Shown piece after piece: positions 58,789-64,000 of a stretch of 64,000 bases of DNA. Made by a program: the position numbers and the translations under genes. Each line of letters opens with the position of its first letter. Positions within the stretch are counted from its first letter, which is position 1. The stretch spans positions 27,084,912 to 27,148,911 of the forward strand of contig CM051028.1 in assembly GCA_027627225.1 (NCBI GenBank), in the 5' to 3' direction. The notes under the pieces are model-generated. The model was not told the DNA's origin. It was given only the letters and a program-made list of their open reading frames with translations, and made no database searches. This DNA comes from Congeria kusceri. Lineage: Eukaryota > Mollusca > Bivalvia > Myida > Dreissenidae.

Positions 58789-59070
58789 TGTGGTGCCAGG
58801 CACCCGTCTAAGTTTAGTCGTGTGCCAGTCTACGCGTCACCAGTCCAGTGCAAGCAGATGCCAGTCGAGTGGGAACCGGTTTTGGGCATGCTGCAGACCA
58901 CTTTGGCGGGAAAGAGGATTCTGGAGTCTGGAGCAGTGCGAGATAGACGAACGAGAACCTACGCTTTGTGTGCGGAATAGACGGACACGTGCGACTAACA
59001 GTGAGTACCTGTACTATATCAGCATTCTTATTAGTGCCTGAATTATACACATAAGGGGAGAACCACTTCA
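58789..59070 (+). repeat. 5' LTR
   Basis: 282 bp, starts 'tgtggtgccaggcaccc' and ends 'gggagaaccacttca', i.e. TG..CA. The 83-codon frame inside it occurs identically in the 3' LTR and is not a gene. Confidence 0.95.
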
Positions 59071-59089
59071 ATGGTGTCAGAAGTGGGAT
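59071..59089 (+). promoter_or_regulatory. Primer-binding site
   Basis: 'atggtgtcagaagtgggat' directly after the LTR. It begins with TGG, complementary to a tRNA CCA end, and is the sequence type used by several Gypsy elements. I believe tRNA-Leu, but am not sure. Confidence 0.8.
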
Positions 59090-59448
59090 TTGTGTGAAGT
59101 CGTTTCTCGGGTGTTTTCAGGGCAAGTTTATAGAAAGTTCGCTGACCACGTGTAGTCTTTTGTTTCGTAGGATTTTAGGTTCCAGAATCGGGCCGTTAGA
59201 GCAGCAAACGGCGAGGAAAGTTATTCATTGTGTTGTTTCTTTTGTTTTTGCAACAGGTTTTTGTTAAAGACGGTTTTGTGTATTTTTTCATTATATAATT
59301 TGAATTTGGGTGTGGTTGTTTTAGAGAAGCGTCTGTTGCGCATGCGTGGCGGAAGTGTTGAGACATCCTGTTCCGGAATAGAAATATCATTGTTTACTTC
59401 GTCGTTCGTGTGTTTTGTTTTGTATTTCTAGTTTAATTCTTATTCGAG

Positions 59449-61389
59449 ATGGATAGCATGAGAACACCGCGGACGCAGTCGTGCGGCATTGGGGTGATAA
59501 GGGTAAACTTTGACCCTCCTCAAGTCCTGACGGCCATTCCGGGAGTGGGCCCGAAGCTGGCGGGGGCTATAGTACATCTTAGGGAGAACTCAGGTAACTT
59601 AAGCATAGAGACCCTGCAGGCAGTTATCAGGCGTCGGCTGAATGAGTCTGATCTGCGCATTTTGGACTTCTCTGACAATCTAAGTCTTGTCGGCGCAGCG
59701 CTTGATGGGGATAGGGTAAGTAGTGAGGATGAAGGCGCAAACTGGCCGCTTAGGAGTGAGTCTAGGGCGAATTACCGCACAGATTTGGCGAGTACGCCTA
59801 TCCCTGGTGTGGACACCAGTGCTCGAGCCAAGGTGAAGCCCGAGCTTGAAGCTGACATCACTGCACGATGGGAGGAGCTGCAGGCCATGTGGGAACACAC
59901 CCACGAGATGATGGTAAGCCACTTTACCCCCAAGTTGAAGTTGGCTCAACTGGAAACTGTTGGTGGTCGCAGTGTGCCGGCGCCCTTTCCGTTCAGCACG
60001 GCCGACCTATCGCTGGGTCTTCCCGACCCGCCGAGGTCAATGGGGTTGCCTCGGGCTACTGGTGTTTGCCATAGTGCGCCGTCGCCTGCACGGCGCACTC
60101 CGGCGGCCGCTGGAGCGGACGCTCGGGTCTCAGCACCTTTGCCGGGATTGCACCGGGACACTGATGTTGGTCACAATGCACCGGCGCCGGCAGCCAAGAC
60201 AGCTGCTGTCGACGATGCACGGCTTCTTTCGGACCCGCCAGCCCCATGTGGCCGTCCCATTCAGAGAGAGCGAGACGTGCTGGCCGGGCTTCCTAAGTGC
60301 CTGCAGTTTGATGGGCGCAGCAACTGGCTGGTCTTCCGGACGAGGTTCGAGCGCTATGCACGGCTGCGTAGCTGGACCGAAGAGGAATGCGCAGACTGCC
60401 TGGGTTGGTGCCTCACAGGTAAGGCCATAGAACTCTATGCTGTTATCACTGAGGGCAGAGGATCAGTGCCCTACGTGGAGCTGATGCAGCGTCTGCAGGA
60501 GAGGTTTGGGGCAACAGAGCTTCCGGCCACGGCGCAGGGCCGGTTCCAAGTCGCCCGGCAGGGAACCGATGAGACCATGGAGGAATGGTCAGACCGGATC
60601 CTCACGCTGGCAATGAAAGCGTTCCGTGAGCTACCTCCGGCGTACGCCACCCAGCAGGCAGTTGCCAGGTTTTGCCAGGGTCTTACAGACGGGGAGGCAG
60701 GCAAGCACGTAAGCCTGCAGCAACCCACTTCCATGGGGGACGCTATGAACCAGATTAAGATGTTTCAGTATGTGGACTCCGTTTGTACTCCCAACCAGAA
60801 GGGCGTGCACAAGGGAGGTAAGCATGAGGAGTTGAGGCGGGTACACGCCGTGCAGAGAGAACCCCTCCTGGAGGAGGCGGGTGGATCTGCCATGGACCAA
60901 CTGACCCGGATGGTGGAGAAGCTGCAGGGCGATGTAGCTAGGCTGTCCGAGAAGTTGCAGGGGGAGGTAACTAGGTTATCCGAAAAGTTGCAGGGCGAGG
61001 TAACTAGGTGGTCTGGAAGGTTGCAGGGTGATGTAGACCGGTTGTCCCGTCCTGGTGGGAATCAGGCCGTTGGTCCCTACAGTGGCCACGCGGACAGTGG
61101 CGCGCACAAGGGCAGCTATCGAGATGTTGGTGAGGGTGGCGGTCAACGTGGCCACCAAGGTGAGTACCCGGCAGGCGGTCCCTATCAGAGGGGCGCCCCG
61201 CGCGGAGGATATAACTACAGGGCCCCGAATCGTGGGGGTCGTCCTGGAAATGTGTCTGCTCAGGGCCCTAGTAGGAGACGCGGTGTTGCGGACCCGGATT
61301 CGGTATGTTTCAGGTGTCGCGGGTCGGGACATTTCGCGCGGGATTGTCCAGACAACACCGAGTCCCGGCCGAAACCTTTAAACGAGTAA
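59449..61389 (+). CDS. gag: Gag polyprotein with helix-hairpin-helix motif and zinc knuckle
   Basis: 646 residues. Residues ~24-60 hold 'LTAIPGVGPKLAGAIVHLRE', a helix-hairpin-helix-like motif (h-x-G-h-G-x-x-x-A). A Pro/Ala-rich spacer follows (to ~275). The capsid-like retrotransposon Gag domain, ~290-440, has 'WLVFRTRFERYARLRSWTEE' and 'MQRLQERFGA'. Next come three 11-residue repeats of the type 'RLSEKLQGEVT', a Gly/Arg-rich RNA-binding stretch and the CCHC knuckle 'CFRCRGSGHFARDCP' near the end. Gag packages element RNA in cytoplasmic particles. The frame is fully open. The ATG is about 380 bp after the LTR, a usual leader length. Confidence 0.9.
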   Translation: MDSMRTPRTQSCGIGVIRVNFDPPQVLTAIPGVGPKLAGAIVHLRENSGNLSIETLQAVIRRRLNESDLRILDFSDNLSLVGAALDGDRVSSEDEGANWPLRSESRANYRTDLASTPIPGVDTSARAKVKPELEADITARWEELQAMWEHTHEMMVSHFTPKLKLAQLETVGGRSVPAPFPFSTADLSLGLPDPPRSMGLPRATGVCHSAPSPARRTPAAAGADARVSAPLPGLHRDTDVGHNAPAPAAKTAAVDDARLLSDPPAPCGRPIQRERDVLAGLPKCLQFDGRSNWLVFRTRFERYARLRSWTEEECADCLGWCLTGKAIELYAVITEGRGSVPYVELMQRLQERFGATELPATAQGRFQVARQGTDETMEEWSDRILTLAMKAFRELPPAYATQQAVARFCQGLTDGEAGKHVSLQQPTSMGDAMNQIKMFQYVDSVCTPNQKGVHKGGKHEELRRVHAVQREPLLEEAGGSAMDQLTRMVEKLQGDVARLSEKLQGEVTRLSEKLQGEVTRWSGRLQGDVDRLSRPGGNQAVGPYSGHADSGAHKGSYRDVGEGGGQRGHQGEYPAGGPYQRGAPRGGYNYRAPNRGGRPGNVSAQGPSRRRGVADPDSVCFRCRGSGHFARDCPDNTESRPKPLNE

Positions 61390-61420
61390 AGGTCGGGCAC
61401 GGCGGCCCATGTCCGACCTT
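61377..61420 (+). promoter_or_regulatory. -1 ribosomal frameshift signal (slippery site plus hairpin)
   Basis: TTTAAAC at 61377-61383 reads T TTA AAC in the Gag frame, two codons before the Gag stop. After a 5-nt spacer an 11-bp stem follows (61389-61399 with 61410-61420, one G-U pair, 10-nt loop). The -1 frame entered at the site is the open protease frame. Confidence 0.85.
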
Positions 61421-62738
61421 GACTCCAGAGGCCAAAAAAGAGGGGACGCCCAAATCGAGAACCGCGGCGGCTAAGCAGTCGGTTCAACCGGAAGTGGTTC
61501 ACGTGAACCAGCTGGGTTCGACTTCGCAGTTTTGCATGAAGGTGCAGGTGGGTGACGTAATGGTTAATGCGGTAGTTGATTCGGCAGCTGAGGTCAGTAT
61601 CATTTCCGACCGGGTTTACAAGTCCATGAAGCGTCCACCTCCCAAGCTACGTGATGTCAAGTTGTTGACGGCAGGCGGGAAAATGTCCATGCAGGGTTCT
61701 GTTGTTGGCCCAGTAAAACTTAAGATTGGTAATTGCTGGTACCAGGAGCAGCTATATGTAGCCCCGACTGATACTGACATGTTACTTGGGTTTGATATTT
61801 TGGTCAATACGGGGAAGGCCATATTGAATATGGGGGATGCAACTCTTATCTTTGATGGGCAGGTTTTGAGCCTGGAGTTGGGGTCAACCGACGGGCGGTC
61901 ACGGGTCGCTGAAGTGAAGGTGGCGAGGAGACGAGTTATTCCACCTAACTCGGTGTTACAGGTAAAATGTACAATGACTAGATGTGAGGAAGATTATGTT
62001 GTGGAGGCGTTCGGGAACTCTAAGCTTCTTGTCCCTAGGGTGGTGCGGTCTGCGGGTTCGGACCCCATGCTGTGCCTGGTCAACCCTACGGACCGTTATC
62101 AGTTGGTAAAGAAGAACACCCTCATTGCAAGGGCGTACCCGGTCGCAGAGTACCTGTCCGGGGAGTCGCTACCATCCGACTCCGGAGGTATTCGTGTAGC
62201 AACTTGCTCTCTTTCAGGTGCTGCGCCGTCAGGGGCTGTTCCGGAACACGTTCGAGACCTGTACGAGCGTTCTTGCGAGCATTTAGATGAGTCGGAGAGG
62301 GGACAGCTGGCTGATCTGCTGACAGAGTACCAGGATGTGTTTGCTCGAGACGAGTTTGATTTGGGCACTTTCACTGCTATCTCTCATACTATCAATACAG
62401 GTGGGGCCCCGCCAGTTAAGGAGCGTATGCGGCGTACACCGGCATGCTTTGCAGGGGAGACCGACCAGGAGGCGGCCGCCCGGGATGCTGAGGAGAGCGT
62501 GGCAGCGGCCGACCGATGGGCAGCGGGGGTGCCGTCTCGGTCGACGGCCGGTAGCGAAGAGTCTACCCATCCACGGGGGGAGGACTTGGAGTGGAGAGTA
62601 CGGGCTTCGGGAAGCCGCGTCGAGCCGGGTGCCAGCCGAGAGGCTGGGGCTCGGGGCCGGCACGTCCTCTGGCTCTCGCCGCTGGAAGCGGGCCCGGCGG
62701 TGGAGGTCAGGGGTTACGAGAAAGGGCAAGTCGGGTGA
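61377..62738 (+). CDS. pol: Pol start: aspartic protease and truncated RT entry
   Basis: Expressed by -1 shift from Gag. Protease at ~61540-61860: 'VVDSAAEVSIISDRVY' (catalytic D-S-A), a flap region, and 'MLLGFDIL' (h-L-G-x-D). Then 'LADLLTEYQDVFARDEFDLG' and 'ISHTINTGGAPPVKERMRRT', the usual lead-in to a Gypsy reverse transcriptase. After 'PACFAGE' (~62455) similarity stops and the sequence becomes Ala/Arg/Gly-rich up to the stop at 62738. No Y-x-D-D, RNase H or integrase motif follows. The protease would cut Gag. Confidence 0.82.
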   Translation, partial: FKRVKVGHGGPCPTLTPEAKKEGTPKSRTAAAKQSVQPEVVHVNQLGSTSQFCMKVQVGDVMVNAVVDSAAEVSIISDRVYKSMKRPPPKLRDVKLLTAGGKMSMQGSVVGPVKLKIGNCWYQEQLYVAPTDTDMLLGFDILVNTGKAILNMGDATLIFDGQVLSLELGSTDGRSRVAEVKVARRRVIPPNSVLQVKCTMTRCEEDYVVEAFGNSKLLVPRVVRSAGSDPMLCLVNPTDRYQLVKKNTLIARAYPVAEYLSGESLPSDSGGIRVATCSLSGAAPSGAVPEHVRDLYERSCEHLDESERGQLADLLTEYQDVFARDEFDLGTFTAISHTINTGGAPPVKERMRRTPACFAGETDQEAAARDAEESVAAADRWAAGVPSRSTAGSEESTHPRGEDLEWRVRASGSRVEPGASREAGARGRHVLWLSPLEAGPAVEVRGYEKGQVG

Positions 62739-63342
62739 GTCCAATGAAAGGTCACGTGCGGAGGTGACCGTCCGTCACCAAGGCAAGCGGGGTGCGTCTG
62801 GGGACAGGGAGGGGGGCCCGACGAAGGTGCCGAGGACGGTATCTTCCTGCCCGATTGAACACTGCCGGGAGCCCTTCTGCCGGCAGCATGTGATAAGGTC
62901 GCATGTCCCGGAGATCTTTGATCTGAGGACCCTAGGCAGCGGGGACCTGGCTCGCAGGAGGCGGGCATGTTTGCTGGCCATCGGGGGTAAGGTGGTGCGC
63001 CCCGGAGCCTCGCTGAGGGATCTAGCGAGGTTTTGTTCGTTTATGAGCTTCCAGCCTCAGGGGGAGAGGGAGAGTCCCTCCCAGGTTGAGGCCGCTGAGG
63101 CCATTGCTCAGCTGTCAGGTGAGAGGGCGGATGCTATCCTCGACCTGGTGCATTGGAGTGTGCTAGGTTACCTGTGTGGTCATCTGACTTCCGGCGAGCG
63201 ACAGTACTTGCGGGAGACTTACCCCCTGTTGGCTGAGGAGAGGGAAGGAGTCTTGCCAGTGGCTGTGGACAGCCACTGCCATCTTGATAGGTGGGCCCGC
63301 AAGGTGGGTGTGGTCTTGGGAGGGGACATTTGGCGGCAGTGA
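62455..63342 (+). CDS. Extra 3' open frame with CCCHH finger and DSHCHLDR motif
   Basis: In the Gag frame, open from 62335 to the stop at 63342 with no ATG that is clearly used; the meaningful part starts after ~62740. It holds 'CPIEHCREPFCRQHVIRSHV' (C-x4-C-x4-C-x2-H-x4-H), a helical region ('LRDLARFCSFMSF', 'AIAQLSGERADAILDLVHW') and near the end 'VAVDSHCHLDRWARKVG'. D-S-H-C-H-L-D is the metal-binding N-terminal motif of TatD-type nucleases, but the rest of that fold is missing. Probably captured or alternative element sequence replacing RT-integrase. Function unknown. Confidence 0.5.
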   Translation, partial: GRPTRRRPPGMLRRAWQRPTDGQRGCRLGRRPVAKSLPIHGGRTWSGEYGLREAASSRVPAERLGLGAGTSSGSRRWKRARRWRSGVTRKGKSGESNERSRAEVTVRHQGKRGASGDREGGPTKVPRTVSSCPIEHCREPFCRQHVIRSHVPEIFDLRTLGSGDLARRRRACLLAIGGKVVRPGASLRDLARFCSFMSFQPQGERESPSQVEAAEAIAQLSGERADAILDLVHWSVLGYLCGHLTSGERQYLRETYPLLAEEREGVLPVAVDSHCHLDRWARKVGVVLGGDIWRQ

Positions 63343-63570
63343 GCGGGGGCGCCACTGCAGAGAAGGGGGCGTCCTGGTGTTACGAAAGAGCATCAGGACG
63401 TCGTTAGTCCGCACCGCGGCGGAGCAGCGCGTTGTAGTGTCCGAGCAAGTGTTGTGGCCGGATGCTGGTTCCGCACTGGGTAGTGCGAGGGGACCCCTAG
63501 TAGTGGGCGTCACAGGGTGGAGCGTTCTTCCTGGGATGCGACTGGGTTTCCCCAGAGGCAGGCTCCATCC

Positions 63571-63593
63571 TAAAAGAAGAAGACTGGGGGGAG
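63571..63593 (+). promoter_or_regulatory. Polypurine tract
   Basis: 'aaaagaagaagactgggggg' and 'ag' directly before the 3' LTR; nearly all purine, as needed to prime plus-strand DNA. Confidence 0.85.
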
Positions 63594-63875
63594 TGTGGTG
63601 CCAGGCACCCGTCTAAGTTTAGTCGTGTGCCAGTCTACGCGTCACCAGTCCAGTGCAAGCAGATGCCAGTCGAGTGGGAACCGGTTTTGGGCATGCTGCA
63701 GACCACTTTGGCGGGAAAGAGGATTCTGGAGTCTGGAGCAGTGCGAGATAGACGAACGAGAACCTACGCTTTGTGTGCGGAATAGACGGACACGTGCGAC
63801 TAACAGTGAGTACCTGTACTATATCAGCATTCTTATTAGTGCCTGAATTATACACATAAGGGGAGAACCACTTCA
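63594..63875 (+). repeat. 3' LTR
   Basis: 282 bp, no difference from the 5' LTR found by eye. Followed by the duplicate 'gaaa'. Confidence 0.95.
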
Positions 63876-64000
63876 GAAATATTGGATTTTATACTTTTTC
63901 AGCGGAATTTTCGTATCTAAAAATAATACTCACGTGGATTGTTTTATGGTTTTCCCCGTATTTCATCATCGTATTACTATATGCAAAGTAGATTGGTTCC

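Larger units (their letters stand above)
58789..63875 (+). mobile_element. Ty3/Gypsy-type LTR retrotransposon lacking RT and integrase
   Basis: 5087 bp between 4-bp direct repeats 'gaaa' (58785-58788 and 63876-63879). Order: LTR, primer-binding site, Gag, -1 frameshift signal, protease, remnant of RT entry, an extra 3' open frame, purine tract, LTR. The two 282-bp LTRs look identical by eye, so insertion is recent. With no polymerase or integrase of its own it must have been copied by a related full element. GC content is well above that of the surroundings. Confidence 0.9.

Noticed and set aside
58790..59041. 83-codon frame in each LTR
   Set aside because: Identical in both LTRs only because the LTRs are copies; no motif, and no place for a gene in this element type.

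Overview
The window is animal nuclear DNA, most probably from a bivalve mollusc. Reasons: AT-rich, gene-poor sequence; GT-AG introns; several tRNA-derived SINEs; repeat families that I recognise as typical of bivalve genomes (heads like 'acaagagctgtc', tails like 'ggtgagctaaaaa', and 'gcccccgtcgaagg'); long TAG and 100-bp satellites; pogo and Ty3/Gypsy elements. I see no ribosome-binding sites, operons or other bacterial features.

Layout. 1-8315: about six tandem units of 1.2-1.5 kb. Each carries, on the minus strand, a decayed copy of a small gene whose product looks like a zinc-dependent nucleic-acid/cytidine deaminase (H-x-E plus P-C-x6-C). 8316-8875: the 3' end of a pogo-like transposase with a PHD-like finger. 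9260-11821: a fuller pogo-like element with inverted ends, one intron and two opposing frameshifts. 11.8-29.5 kb: no convincing host gene except one PHD-like exon at 22.8 kb. It holds a 176-bp GATATC-rich satellite, SINEs, a broken LINE ORF1 and a TG/TACG tract.

29562-56431, minus strand: the main result. Twenty exons can be chained with GT-AG boundaries and fully consistent intron phases. They form one gene with a Ser-rich N-terminus, a KMT5A-like SET domain, a 13-nt microexon, a 1.67-kb exon of about forty 13-codon repeats, acidic linkers, C2H2-type fingers, a tyrosine-recombinase-like core (R, K, xxxR, GH, Y spread over four exons), an acidic exon present three times, and a short terminal domain. 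Two stops in exon 1, one stop and one frameshift in the repeat exon, and two single-base A-run indels in exon 11 mean the long frame is interrupted in this assembly. From an ATG at 56134, however, a 215-residue SET-only frame is open. The introns hold a 100-bp satellite with an 11-monomer higher-order repeat, SINEs, foldback elements and long modular repeats.

58789-63875, plus strand: a Ty3/Gypsy-type LTR retrotransposon with two LTRs that look identical and a 4-bp target duplication. It encodes Gag (helix-hairpin-helix plus zinc knuckle), a textbook -1 frameshift signal and a protease. Reverse transcriptase, RNase H and integrase are missing. In their place is an open frame with a CCCHH finger and a DSHCHLDR motif, so the element looks like a recent, trans-mobilised copy.

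All calls come from reading the sequence; no database search was run.
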